Positions 1 to 8,394 of a stretch of 64,000 nt of DNA are shown in pieces. The first letter of the stretch is position 1; each line of letters opens with the position of its first letter. The notes beneath the pieces are model-generated. The model saw only the letters and a program-made list of their open reading frames with translations. It was not told the DNA's origin and ran no database searches. Position numbers and translations under genes: made by a program. Origin of the DNA: Clostridium chauvoei (lineage in GTDB: Bacteria; Bacillota; Clostridia; Clostridiales; Clostridiaceae). The stretch spans positions 1,612,001-1,676,000 of the forward strand of contig NZ_CP018624.1 in assembly GCF_002327185.1 (NCBI RefSeq), given 5' to 3'.

Positions 1-765
1 CTATTTAAGAGATTTCAAAGTTTTATATATATCATCTAGCTCACTATCTGAAAGCTTATCCAAATTATCTAATTTGTATTTTATATTTTCAATTGTCTGT
101 TGTTTAAAATCCATATTTCTCCTTCTTTTACCACCATTTATTATATAAGCAGCTATTGTACTTGTTGTTATACCTATAAACCCTATTCCAAATATCATAA
201 GTAAAACCGCCACCAACCTCCCCATTGATGTAGTAAGTAATACGTCTCCATACCCTACAGTTGTAAATGTAACAAAACTCCACCATAATGCATCTTCAAA
301 GCTCATCCCTTCTAGCAAAGATATCATAACTGCACCTAATACTATTACTATAGTTGTTAATATAAGCATATAATTAAATTTATTCATTTTTTGCTTTTCT
401 CTTATATTCTTTTTAAATTTCATAAGTAAAATTATTAATCTTAAAAGTTGTGCTATTTTTATAGCAACTATATTATTAAAAATTAATGTTATTTCTAAGT
501 ATTTAAATATCCTTAAATATGTTTTAACTGTTATTATTACCAATAAGTCCAAAAAATTTTCTTTTATAAATTCTATTTTCCTTCTAGCATATATAAATCC
601 CATAATATAGTCTCCTATAAATATAAACCATATTACTAAATCCATATAATAAAAGGAGATTAATACTTCATGGGGCAAATCTATAGTTATTTCTAACATA
701 AGCATTATAGATGCCATTAATGCTATTAACCCAATAAAATCATCATAAACTGTTTTTCTATTCAA
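1..765 (-). CDS. Voltage-gated-type potassium channel (six-TM ion channel)
   Basis: A 254-residue integral membrane protein. The potassium selectivity filter TVGYGD is at residues 169-174, inside a pore loop between a hydrophobic segment at about 131-150 and a last one at about 183-208. Further hydrophobic segments at about 10-30, 37-58, 67-80 and 95-115 make it a six-TM channel of the ion_trans/KvAP-like class rather than a two-TM channel. The cytoplasmic tail (about 210-254) is short and charged, with no RCK or cyclic-nucleotide domain visible. The start is TTG (plus-strand caa at 763-765), set by the SD GAGGGGAG just upstream. It is monocistronic as far as can be seen. Potassium selectivity is firm from the filter; gating mode is inference. 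Confidence 0.88.
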   Translation of the reverse strand: MNRKTVYDDFIGLIALMASIMLMLEITIDLPHEVLISFYYMDLVIWFIFIGDYIMGFIYARRKIEFIKENFLDLLVIITVKTYLRIFKYLEITLIFNNIVAIKIAQLLRLIILLMKFKKNIREKQKMNKFNYMLILTTIVIVLGAVMISLLEGMSFEDALWWSFVTFTTVGYGDVLLTTSMGRLVAVLLMIFGIGFIGITTSTIAAYIINGGKRRRNMDFKQQTIENIKYKLDNLDKLSDSELDDIYKTLKSLK

Positions 766-853
766 AAGACTCCCCTCAATAATATTGCTCTCTTTATATT
801 TTATAAGTTTTTTAGCTTAAAAATGATTTTAAACTAAAGTTTTCTAAAAAATA

Positions 854-886
854 AAATGGTGATTAGTTTAAAGCTAATCACCATTT
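854..886 (-). terminator. Rho-independent terminator after galM
   Basis: A perfect 13-bp inverted repeat (854-866 with 874-886, 7-nt loop) lies a few bases after the galM stop. On the minus strand it is followed by a U-rich tract. Confidence 0.85.
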
Positions 887-892
887 ATGGGT

Positions 893-1936
893 TTATTTAT
901 CTCTAATTGAGAATTTATATATGGTTTCTTTATTATATTCTTCACCTTTCTTTAAGAAAGAATGATTAACAAAACAACTATCTTTACCTATTGGTGGACT
1001 TTGAGTTTCTACAGCTATAGCACCTCTTCTCTTAGGTTTTTCTCCTGACTCTAGTATTTCTTCATCTGGAAAGTTTAAAGAGTATAGTACTACAGATTTT
1101 TGATTTGTAAATACATCCATCACTCTACCTGAAGATTTATGATAAAGTCTAAGCTTTATTTTATTTCCTCCATTAAGTATCCATGGATGATCATATCCTT
1201 GACCTATTTTAAGTTGAGGATCCTCTTCTTCTATATCTCTACCAATAAGTTTAGGAATAGTAAAATCAAAGGCAGTTCCATTTATATTAAGTAATTTCCC
1301 TGTAGGTGCTTGTGTCTCGTCAAGCTCTACTAAAAAATCACTGTCTATATATAAGTGATGATCTAAAATATCCCCTCTTTGATTTCCACTTAAATTAAAA
1401 TAACTATGATTTGTAAGATTTAATAAAGTATCTTCATCACTAATACCTTTATAAGTTATTTTAAATGTATTGTCTTCAGTAACGGTATATCTAACTGTTA
1501 CATTTAAGTTTCCAGGATAACCTTCTTCGTTATTAGGACTAAAACATTTTAATTCTACATAAGCCTCATTTTCTAATATTTCTGTTGAAGCTTCCATTAT
1601 CTTTTTATCAAAGCCAGTATTTCCTCCATGCCCTTGATTTGCTCCATAATTTTTATTTAACTTTAAAAGCTTATCATTTAATTTTACTTCTCCACCACAG
1701 ATTCTTCCTGAAGTTCTTCCGATTAAAGCTCCATAATAAGATGGATTTTCTAAATATACGTTTATATCTTTATATTTCATAACAACATTTTCAAGGTTTC
1801 CATTTTTATCTGGAACTATAACATCTGTTATTATTCCTCCGTAATTTAATACATTAATCCCAAAGCCTTTAGAATTTCTAATTTCATAACTTATTATATC
1901 TTTTGAATTATTTACCATAGTATTTTTTATTTGCAT
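893..1936 (-). CDS. galM: Aldose 1-epimerase (galactose mutarotase)
   Basis: A cytoplasmic enzyme that interconverts beta- and alpha-D-galactose, supplying the alpha anomer to galactokinase. At 347 residues it has the usual family length. The family pattern is visible: GRTSGRICGG near residue 73, the NLTNHSYFNLSG segment near 173 that carries an active-site His, and a late AVETQSPP segment with the catalytic Glu region. It is the last gene of the gal cluster. Its SD (AGGTGAT) lies against the galT stop, leaving only 8 nt between the genes, so they should be co-transcribed. A strong terminator follows. Confidence 0.95.
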   Translation of the reverse strand: MQIKNTMVNNSKDIISYEIRNSKGFGINVLNYGGIITDVIVPDKNGNLENVVMKYKDINVYLENPSYYGALIGRTSGRICGGEVKLNDKLLKLNKNYGANQGHGGNTGFDKKIMEASTEILENEAYVELKCFSPNNEEGYPGNLNVTVRYTVTEDNTFKITYKGISDEDTLLNLTNHSYFNLSGNQRGDILDHHLYIDSDFLVELDETQAPTGKLLNINGTAFDFTIPKLIGRDIEEEDPQLKIGQGYDHPWILNGGNKIKLRLYHKSSGRVMDVFTNQKSVVLYSLNFPDEEILESGEKPKRRGAIAVETQSPPIGKDSCFVNHSFLKKGEEYNKETIYKFSIRDK

Positions 1937-1944
1937 TTAATCAC

Positions 1945-3459
1945 CTACAATCCAAGAATAAATTTATCAAAGGCATATTGTCCTTTTTCATCTCTCTTGT
2001 ACACTCCAGCATCTTTTAATACTGCTAAGAACTTAAGTCCTACCTCTTGTTGTAGTATATCCTCTACATTCTCTTCATTTATATTTTTATATTTGTTAAT
2101 TATTTCAAGAACCCATAGCTTATGTTTTAAAAGTTCTTCTTTTTCATCTATTTCTGAAATTCTTTCTGTATTTAAAAGGAAATACTTAATTTCTTTAAGT
2201 TCTTTTTTTAGTCTTGATGGTAAAATAGCAAGTCCCATAGCTTCAATTAAACCAATATTTTCTTTTTTAATATGGTGTAATTCTTCATGTGGATGGAAAA
2301 TTCCATAAGGAAACTCTTCAGTAGTTCTATTATTTCTTAAAACTAAATCAAATTGATAGTTTTCACCATTTCTTCTTGCTATAGGAGTTACAGTATTATG
2401 AGGAGTATCTCCTGTAAATGCATGAATATCAACCTCTTCATCTGAATAAGTTTTCCACTTTTCATATATATATATAGCTGCCTTTAAAATAGACTCTTTA
2501 TCTTTTCCTTCTAGTCTTATTACAGACATAGGCCACTTAACCTTTCCAATTTTAACATCATTAAATTTATCAATTTGGAATTCCTTTTCAACCTTAGCTT
2601 TAGCCATTGAGAATTCATAATTTCCACCTTGAAAATGATCATGTGCAAGAATTGAACCACCAACTATAGGTAAATCTGCATTTGTACCTACAAAATAATG
2701 TGGGAATTTTTCTATAAACCCTAAAAGTCTCTTAAAGGTAGCTTCTGTTATTCTCATAGGATCATGACTTCCTTTTAGAACTATACAATGCTCATTATAA
2801 TAAACATATGGTGAGTATTGTAAAAACCACTTTTCTTCATTTAAAGTAAGCGGGATAATTCTATGATTTTCTCTAGCTGGATATCCAATTCTACCTGAAT
2901 GCCCTTCATTTTCTACACAAAGCAAACATTTAGGATAGTTACTTGAAACAACATTCTTTTTAGCCGCTATGTCTTTAGGATCCTTTTCTGGTTTAGATAA
3001 ATTTATAGTTATATCTAAATTTCCATACTCTGTAGCTGTTTGCCACTTAATATCCTTTTTAACCCTATCAGTTCTTATATAATTAGTAGCTCTACTTAAA
3101 TCATAATAATAATTAGTTGCCTTTTTCGGATCTTCTTTATATAATCTATTAAACTCTTTTATTATTATAGAAGGCATCTTAACTAAACATCCCATAATTT
3201 TAGTATCTAAAAGGTCTCTTGACTCTACCCCATTACTTTCTAAAATGCCTATTTTAAAAGCATAATCTAATATATTTTCTAAGCATTCAGTTGGAGTTTC
3301 AAGATTTTCTTCTATATTTCCTACTTCTTCTACTTCATTTAATTTTAGAATATCCATTATTCTATTTGTTACAAAAATTTTATCCTCTAATTCTATTAAA
3401 CCTTTTTTAATTCCATATTGAAGTAATCTTTCTATCTCATATGAAATATTAATACTCAT
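1945..3459 (-). CDS. galT: UTP/UDP-glucose--hexose-1-phosphate uridylyltransferase (Firmicute type)
   Basis: The Leloir-pathway enzyme that exchanges UMP between UDP-glucose and galactose-1-phosphate. It belongs to the long Firmicute GalT type (about 500 residues), not the short E. coli type. The nucleotide-binding His-x-His-x-Gln appears as AHDHFQGG, and the CLLCVEN and GYPARENHR segments are also typical. I place the start at the ATG at 3459 (504 aa; MSINISYEIE), which has the SD AAGGTGG just upstream. A longer frame reaching 3504 would run into the end of galK and has no SD. galK ends 22 nt upstream, so galK-galT-galM form one transcript. Confidence 0.94.
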   Translation of the reverse strand: MSINISYEIERLLQYGIKKGLIELEDKIFVTNRIMDILKLNEVEEVGNIEENLETPTECLENILDYAFKIGILESNGVESRDLLDTKIMGCLVKMPSIIIKEFNRLYKEDPKKATNYYYDLSRATNYIRTDRVKKDIKWQTATEYGNLDITINLSKPEKDPKDIAAKKNVVSSNYPKCLLCVENEGHSGRIGYPARENHRIIPLTLNEEKWFLQYSPYVYYNEHCIVLKGSHDPMRITEATFKRLLGFIEKFPHYFVGTNADLPIVGGSILAHDHFQGGNYEFSMAKAKVEKEFQIDKFNDVKIGKVKWPMSVIRLEGKDKESILKAAIYIYEKWKTYSDEEVDIHAFTGDTPHNTVTPIARRNGENYQFDLVLRNNRTTEEFPYGIFHPHEELHHIKKENIGLIEAMGLAILPSRLKKELKEIKYFLLNTERISEIDEKEELLKHKLWVLEIINKYKNINEENVEDILQQEVGLKFLAVLKDAGVYKRDEKGQYAFDKFILGL

Positions 3460-3481
3460 AATATCCACCTTCTTATCTATT

Positions 3482-4645
3482 TTAGTCAAGTCTTCTTGCC
3501 CCATCGCCTATATTAACAACATAAAAATCAGCTTCATAACCTATTTTTTCTTTATATGCTTCTCCAACATTTTTAATAAAGTTATCTATATCTTTATTTT
3601 TCACTAAACTAACTGTACATCCACCAAAGCCTGCACCTGTCATTCTTGAACCAATTACTCCTTCTTGTTTCCATGCAAGTTCTACTAATGTATCAAGTTC
3701 TATTCCTGTAACTTCGTAATCATCTCTTAATGATACATGAGAAGCGTTCATAAGCTTTCCAAATAACTCTACTTCATTATTCTTTAAAGCTTCAACAGCC
3801 TTTAATGTTCTTACATTTTCATAAACTGCATGTTTTGCACGTTTTCTATTTATCTCGTCAACAATTAGATGCTTGTACTTTTCAAATTCTTCTTCACTTA
3901 ATTCACCTAAGGCATTTATCTTAACTTCCTTTTGTAAATCTTTTAATGCAGCTTCACATTGACCTCTTCTTTCATTGTATTTAGAATCTGCTAGTCCTCT
4001 TCTTTTATTTGTATTTGATATTACAATAGATGAATCAACTAAGTTAATTGGTGCATAAGAATACTTTAAAGTATTTGTATCTAATAATGTAGCACAGTTT
4101 TCCTTTCCCATTCCTATTGCAAATTGATCCATTATTCCACAATTTACACCTATAAATTTATTTTCCGCTAATTGTGAAAACTTTACTAAATCAATCATAT
4201 CAACATTTAATTTGAATAAATCTCTTAATGTAACTCCTGTAACTAACTCTAATGATGCAGATGATGATAATCCAGCTCCATTTGGTATATTTCCATATAC
4301 ATATCCTTCAAAACCTGAATCAATTGTATAACCATTTTCTCTTAAAGCCCAAATAACTCCCTTAGAATAGTTTGCCCAATCATGTTCTTTTTCATTTTTC
4401 AAGTCATCTACACTAAACTCTAAAACTCCTAATTCTGAGAAATTCTTTGAGTATAATCTTATAAGCTTGTCTTCTCTTTTTCTAGCTATCATATATGTTC
4501 CAATTGTTAAGGCACAAGGAAAAACATTTCCTCCATTGTAATCTGTATGTTCTCCTATTAGATTTACTCTGCCTGGTGCAAAATAATTACCTTGTGGTTC
4601 TTCACCAAAAGTTTTAATAAACTCATTAACTAATTCTTGTAACAT
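3482..4645 (-). CDS. galK: Galactokinase
   Basis: Phosphorylates alpha-D-galactose to galactose-1-phosphate with ATP, the committing step of the Leloir pathway. A GHMP-family kinase of 387 residues. The N-terminal GalK signature GRVNLIGEHTDYNGG is at about residues 25-39, the ATP-binding PNGAGLSSSASLE at about 121-133, and the C-terminal GSRMTGAGFGGC motif near 335. The SD GGAGGT is six bases before the ATG. It is the first structural gene after galR, with its own leader containing GalR-like and cre-like elements, so it probably has its own regulated promoter. galE is not in this window. Confidence 0.96.
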   Translation of the reverse strand: MLQELVNEFIKTFGEEPQGNYFAPGRVNLIGEHTDYNGGNVFPCALTIGTYMIARKREDKLIRLYSKNFSELGVLEFSVDDLKNEKEHDWANYSKGVIWALRENGYTIDSGFEGYVYGNIPNGAGLSSSASLELVTGVTLRDLFKLNVDMIDLVKFSQLAENKFIGVNCGIMDQFAIGMGKENCATLLDTNTLKYSYAPINLVDSSIVISNTNKRRGLADSKYNERRGQCEAALKDLQKEVKINALGELSEEEFEKYKHLIVDEINRKRAKHAVYENVRTLKAVEALKNNEVELFGKLMNASHVSLRDDYEVTGIELDTLVELAWKQEGVIGSRMTGAGFGGCTVSLVKNKDIDNFIKNVGEAYKEKIGYEADFYVVNIGDGARRLD

Positions 4646-4673
4646 TTTAATACCTCCACCTAATTACCATTTA

Positions 4674-4687
4674 TTTAAACGCTTTCA
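4674..4687 (-). promoter_or_regulatory. Near-cre catabolite-response element before galK
   Basis: On the minus strand this reads TGAAAGCGTTTAAA, matching the CcpA cre consensus TGNAARCGNWWWCA at all but the next-to-last base. It lies about 30-40 bp before the galK start, a position that would allow roadblock repression by CcpA. Function is inferred. Confidence 0.5.
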
Positions 4688-4726
4688 AATATATTAAAAT
4701 TTTAAAACAATTCTCTATATTCTTAT

Positions 4727-4778
4727 TTTAGTAAAGAGGATTGATATTGTCAATAAATTTACTAAATTTTTTACTAAA
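4727..4778 (-). promoter_or_regulatory. Putative GalR operator cluster upstream of galK
   Basis: Three copies of a 9-bp palindromic element (TTTAGTAAA/TTTACTAAA) lie at 4727-4735, 4758-4766 and 4770-4778, in the 207-bp gap between galR and galK; a partial copy follows near 4792. The same element occurs upstream of galR. A LacI-family regulator gene is adjacent, so these are probably its operators; the assignment is inference. Confidence 0.55.
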
Positions 4779-4818
4779 TTATTTATATTGTTTTACTATA
4801 TTATTTAAAATAAAAAGA

Positions 4819-4845
4819 AGCTTGTAATAAATTTAACTACAAGCT
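4819..4845 (-). terminator. Terminator after galR
   Basis: An 8-bp inverted repeat (4819-4826 with 4838-4845), followed on the minus strand by a U-rich tract, lies just after the galR stop. It separates galR from the galKTM transcript. Confidence 0.7.
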
Positions 4846-4852
4846 CCTAAAA

Positions 4853-5848
4853 TTACTTTATACTTTTACAACTTTCTCTTATTTTTAATTTAGAGTTTAT
4901 TACGACTTTTTTTCTATAACATCTATTTGTTAATATATTCTCTATCATCAAATCTACTGCTGCCATCCCCATAAATTCAGTATAAACTTTAACTGTAGAT
5001 AATGACGGTATCATATATTTAGCAGTTGGAATATCATTAAATGCCACAACACTTATGTCATCTGGTATTCTAAGACCTTTTTCTGCAATAGCCTTATAAG
5101 CGCCTACAGCCATAGTGTCACTTCCAATAAAACAGGCTGTTGGTATTAACTCTTCCTCTAAAGCTTGTTTCATAAGTCTATATCCATCTTTATGTGTAAA
5201 ATCACCAGTAAAAACTTTATTCTCACTATTTATGCCTTTATTTTTTATATATTCAATAAAATTAACTTCTCTTTCATCTATTATATATTCTATGCCATTT
5301 CTATAAGTTTCACGACCACCTATATAAACAATTTTTTCATGCCCTAAATTAAATAAGTAATCTAAAGCTTCATACATCGCCTCTCTAAAATCTACTACTA
5401 CAGAATCATACAGCTTATTATTAGGTGAAGAGTCGACAAAAACTATATTTGATGTATTTTTTCTTATAATTTCTATTTCATCTAAGCTAAACTTTCCTAT
5501 AGCTATAATTCCATCTACATTTTTAAGTTGATCCATTCCATTTTCACTATGAACTGTTATAATATTTATAGATTGTTCTAGACATTTCTTTTCAACAGCT
5601 AGCCTTATTGATAAATAATAAGGATCTCCTAACTCTTGTTCCGCTGTGTACCAATGTAGAATCCCTATAGTTTGTGTTTTATTTTTCTTTCTATTTCTTA
5701 CAGATACATATTCTAATTCATCTGCCGCTTGAAAAATTTTCATTTTTGTCTCATTTGCTACATTAAGTGACTCATCAAAATTTAGTACTCTAGATACTGT
5801 AGATGATGAAACTCCAACTAAGTTAGCAATATCTTTTATTGTAGCCAT
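4853..5848 (-). CDS. galR: LacI-family transcriptional regulator, probable galactose operon repressor
   Basis: A 331-residue LacI/GalR regulator. The N-terminal helix-turn-helix (TIKDIANLVGVSSSTVSRVL, residues 3-22) contacts DNA. The rest (about 60-331) is a periplasmic-binding-protein-like effector domain, including the YIGG and AFNDIPTAKYM segments typical of this family. The SD GGGGGA is seven bases before the ATG. It lies directly upstream of galKTM and shares repeated TTTACTAAA elements with galK, so it most likely represses both itself and the galactose genes. The inducer (galactose or a derivative) is inferred from context. Confidence 0.85.
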   Translation of the reverse strand: MATIKDIANLVGVSSSTVSRVLNFDESLNVANETKMKIFQAADELEYVSVRNRKKNKTQTIGILHWYTAEQELGDPYYLSIRLAVEKKCLEQSINIITVHSENGMDQLKNVDGIIAIGKFSLDEIEIIRKNTSNIVFVDSSPNNKLYDSVVVDFREAMYEALDYLFNLGHEKIVYIGGRETYRNGIEYIIDEREVNFIEYIKNKGINSENKVFTGDFTHKDGYRLMKQALEEELIPTACFIGSDTMAVGAYKAIAEKGLRIPDDISVVAFNDIPTAKYMIPSLSTVKVYTEFMGMAAVDLMIENILTNRCYRKKVVINSKLKIRESCKSIK

Positions 5849-5959
5849 TAATATATCCCCCTGGAAGTAATTATCTATTTAATAAAATTAATACTCATTA
5901 ATATATTTCCACTTCTTTCTTACTTATATAATACAACCTAGAAAATCACCCGTCAATAT

Positions 5960-6001
5960 TTTACTAAAAATTTACCAAACAATAATTTTGTTTTCAGTAA
6001 A
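5960..6001 (-). promoter_or_regulatory. Putative autoregulatory GalR operators upstream of galR
   Basis: TTTACTAAA (5960-5968), TTTACCAAA (5971-5979) and TTCAGTAAA (5993-6001) repeat the element found before galK. They lie 110-155 bp upstream of the galR start. Confidence 0.45.
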
Positions 6002-6085
6002 GTATATTAAAATAAGCAAAAAAATCAGCATATCTAAAAGTGATATAACTGATTTTTAAATAAAATATATTAACTAAACAAAAAG

Positions 6086-6116
6086 AAAAACACTAGGCTT
6101 TAAACCTAGTGTTTTT
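6086..6116 (-). terminator. Terminator of the RNase P RNA gene
   Basis: A perfect 12-bp inverted repeat (6086-6097 with 6105-6116) ends in a U-run on the minus strand and directly follows the RNase P RNA 3' end. Confidence 0.9.
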
Positions 6117-6467
6117 CATAGTACGAGACAAGCCATAAGCGGAGTTCTGTATTAAGCAATCATCTATCTAGGCTTACTGTTGCCAATAAGCTCAAGCGAC
6201 ACACCCGGAGGCGGGACGGGCAGCCCCATTTGCCTCACTCTCGGTCTTGCTCCAAGTGGGGTTTACATAGCCATGATGTCACCACCATGCTGGTGAGCTC
6301 TTACCTCACCTTTCCACCCTTACCTAAGTAACCTTAGGCGGTATATCTCTGTTGCACTTTCCTTCAAGTCGCCTTGACTGGACGTTATCCAGCACCCTGC
6401 CCTGTGGAGCTCCGACTTTCCTCTCCTAGATCAAGTCTAGCAGCGATTGCATGTCTTACTCGCAAGT
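6117..6467 (-). ncRNA. rnpB: RNase P RNA component (M1-type)
   Basis: The catalytic RNA that removes tRNA 5' leaders. Read on the minus strand, it has the conserved 5' GAGGAAAGTC core (half of helix P4), GCAACAGAGA in the middle, the GAGGCAAATGGGG segment, and near the 3' end ATACAGAACTCCGCTTA, which carries the other half of P4 and the tRNA CCA-binding region type. The ends can pair as P1 (TGCGAG near the 5' end with CTCGTA at the 3' end). Length is about 350 nt. Ends are estimated to within a few bases from P1 and the terminator. Confidence 0.95.
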
Positions 6468-6470
6468 TTT

Positions 6471-6499
6471 ATATTATCACATAAATCAAAGTAATACAA
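6471..6499 (-). promoter_or_regulatory. Promoter of rnpB
   Basis: On the minus strand TTGTAT (6494-6499) and TAATAT (6471-6476) are separated by exactly 17 bp, with transcription predicted to start at the RNase P 5' end a few bases downstream. Confidence 0.65.
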
Positions 6500-6516
6500 T
6501 ATTTTTTTTAAAATTA

Positions 6517-6771
6517 TTAAACAAACTGTAAAACTATAAGTAAAATAGCAAGTATTAGCCATGAATAAAATCCAATTCCCGAGAATAAGAGAGTTAAAAT
6601 CATAAGAACAAAAATACATATCCTTGCTTGAATGCAACAAAAATTATTTCTACAATTTAAACTATTACCTATATTTCTTGATACATTATCACTAAAATCC
6701 TTAATAGTTTTTTTAAAGAATTTTGCCCAATCATTACCCTTTTTTTTATGATAATATCTATTACTTCCCAT
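6517..6771 (-). CDS. Small membrane protein of unknown function
   Basis: An 84-residue protein I do not recognise. The first half is basic (HKKKGNDWAKFFKK) with two Cys pairs (CRNNFCC around 40-46). The last 35 residues are strongly hydrophobic and form one long or two short membrane spans, ending at the C terminus. A GGAG-containing leader (TAGGAGTTTGGTGG) precedes the ATG, although the spacing to GGTGG is tight. It lies between yqfO and rnpB and reads in the same direction as both, probably from its own promoter. No function is assigned. Confidence 0.55.
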   Translation of the reverse strand: MGSNRYYHKKKGNDWAKFFKKTIKDFSDNVSRNIGNSLNCRNNFCCIQARICIFVLMILTLLFSGIGFYSWLILAILLIVLQFV

Positions 6772-6851
6772 CCACCAAACTCCTACAATTGCTATTATTT
6801 ATAAATATGTTATATATTCTGATTTGATACTTTTTAAACTAAAAAAAATAA

Positions 6852-6875
6852 ATCCCTATACAAAAGTATAGGGAT
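6852..6875 (-). terminator. Terminator overlapping the end of the Nif3-like gene
   Basis: A perfect 10-bp inverted repeat (6852-6861 with 6866-6875, loop of four) followed by a U-rich tract on the minus strand. The last six codons and the stop codon of the upstream gene form most of the stem. Confidence 0.8.
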
Positions 6876-7641
6876 CTTTAACTATCTTTGATGTTATAAA
6901 CTCAACATCTTTAAAATTATTTATTACTTTTTCTATTGTCTTTAAAAAAACTAACCATTCAGAAGAAAAATGTCCAATATCTAAAATCGATACTCCCATT
7001 TCTTTATAATCAGAAGCGTAATGATAAGTAGTATCTCCTGTAATAATACAGTTAACTCCTTTTTCTACAGCTCTATTAATGAAATCTTGCCCACTTCCAT
7101 TAATTATAGCTATATTTCTTATCTTTTCATTTCCAATAGAAATTCTTAAATTGTCTATATTTAATTTTTCTTTTACTATATCTACTAAATCCATTACTTC
7201 TATCTCTTTATCTAATCTCACTACTCTTCCAAGTCCTGCATTAGAATTTTTCTTATTTATTTCTAATAATTCATCTGATTTAAATCCTAACATATCAACT
7301 ATATTTTTATTTAATCCTTCTTCTGCAGAATCTAAATTAGTGTGACTAGAGTATAAACTTATATTATTTTTTATAAGCTCTATTATTTTCTTTCCTAGTA
7401 ATGTTTCTGTAGTAATGCTATTTGGCTTTCTAAAGATAAGAGGATGGTGAGTAAGTATCATATCAACCTTTAGACTCTTTGCTTCTTCTATAACCTCTAA
7501 AGTACAATCTAAAGCTACTAAAACCTTTTTAACTTCTTGATTTTTATCTCCAAGCATTAACCCCACATTATCAAAATCTTCTTTTAAATATGTAGGAGCT
7601 AATTTTTCCATTTCACTCATAATATCTTTAACTTTTTTCAT
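6856..7641 (-). CDS. yqfO: Nif3-like dinuclear metal centre protein (YqfO/DUF34)
   Basis: A 261-residue member of the NIF3/DUF34 family, which forms hexamers with a dinuclear metal site. The metal-ligand pattern is visible: the His pair in LTHHPLIF (about 64-71), the YSSHTNLD segment (about 97-104), and a late IGHFSSEW segment (His and Glu about 222-229). It lacks the roughly 100-residue PII-like insert seen in longer YqfO proteins, so it is the short form. Biochemical function is not settled for the family. Its SD lies in the 11-nt gap after trmK; trmK-yqfO is a conserved pair downstream of rpoD in Firmicutes. Confidence 0.9.
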   Translation of the reverse strand: MKKVKDIMSEMEKLAPTYLKEDFDNVGLMLGDKNQEVKKVLVALDCTLEVIEEAKSLKVDMILTHHPLIFRKPNSITTETLLGKKIIELIKNNISLYSSHTNLDSAEEGLNKNIVDMLGFKSDELLEINKKNSNAGLGRVVRLDKEIEVMDLVDIVKEKLNIDNLRISIGNEKIRNIAIINGSGQDFINRAVEKGVNCIITGDTTYHYASDYKEMGVSILDIGHFSSEWLVFLKTIEKVINNFKDVEFITSKIVKDPYTFV

Positions 7642-7652
7642 TTTAAATCACC

Positions 7653-8345
7653 TTATAAAAAATTAATCATATTTGATAATACTGAAATTTTTTCAGTTAA
7701 TTCTTCTTTTCTTGAATTTGCTGATGGTGTATCATCAGTTATAAAACTCACTATCTTATTATATTGATCTAATTTATAACTTAAATATTCCTTCATTAAA
7801 GGATGTTTTTCCATTAATAATTTAGGACTTATTTCATAATATATATTATCTAAGATAGTATTTTCCCCATCTTTTCTCTTAACCTTAAATAATTCATAGT
7901 ATTTACCTTCATCTAAGCACAAATCTTCTTGTATTATTTCATAATCATTAGTATATAAGTATTCTCTTAATACTTCTGGATTTTGTGCTGGTTGAAGTAC
8001 TAAGTAGTCTAATTCATTTACTATACCTATACTATCTTCTAGTATATCTCTTATTAAATTCCCACCCATTCCAGCTATAATAACAGCTTGAGCTTCTTTT
8101 TCTTTTATTACACTTAATCCATTTCCTAATCTAAAATCTAGTTCTTCTCCCACCCCTTCTAGAACAGCATTAAGCCTAGCTTTATCAAGAGGTTCTTTAT
8201 TTACGTCAGATGCTATAGCTTTATCACATAAACCATTTTTCAATGCATATATAGGGATGTATCCATGATCTGTTCCTACATCTATTAGGGATTCTACTTT
8301 ATCTAATTTATTTATAATAAAATTTAATCTTTTGCTTAATTCCAT
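7653..8345 (-). CDS. trmK: tRNA (adenine(22)-N1)-methyltransferase
   Basis: A 230-residue SAM-dependent methyltransferase (YqfN/TrmK) that makes m1A22 in tRNA. The SAM-binding motif I reads DVGTDHGYIPI (about 22-32), acidic motif II is IASDVN (about 44-49), and IAGMGGNLI (about 90-98) is the family signature. The C-terminal third is a helical extension typical of TrmK. It follows rpoD by 44 nt and precedes yqfO by 11 nt, the same order as in Bacillus. A good SD (AAGGAG) supports the start. Confidence 0.93.
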   Translation of the reverse strand: MELSKRLNFIINKLDKVESLIDVGTDHGYIPIYALKNGLCDKAIASDVNKEPLDKARLNAVLEGVGEELDFRLGNGLSVIKEKEAQAVIIAGMGGNLIRDILEDSIGIVNELDYLVLQPAQNPEVLREYLYTNDYEIIQEDLCLDEGKYYELFKVKRKDGENTILDNIYYEISPKLLMEKHPLMKEYLSYKLDQYNKIVSFITDDTPSANSRKEELTEKISVLSNMINFL

Positions 8346-8372
8346 TTAATTCTACTCCTTACTTAAAGTAAA

Positions 8373-8394
8373 ATTAGCACCACTAGGTGCTAAT
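8373..8394 (-). terminator. Hairpin at the end of rpoD
   Basis: A perfect 9-bp stem (8373-8381 with 8386-8394) overlaps the rpoD stop codon. The U-tract after it (TTTTACTTT) is weak, so it may only attenuate transcription into trmK. Confidence 0.55.

Noticed and set aside
3460-3504. N-terminal extension of galT to 3504
   Set aside because: It overlaps the galK end, has no SD, and the ATG at 3459 has a proper AAGGTGG SD.
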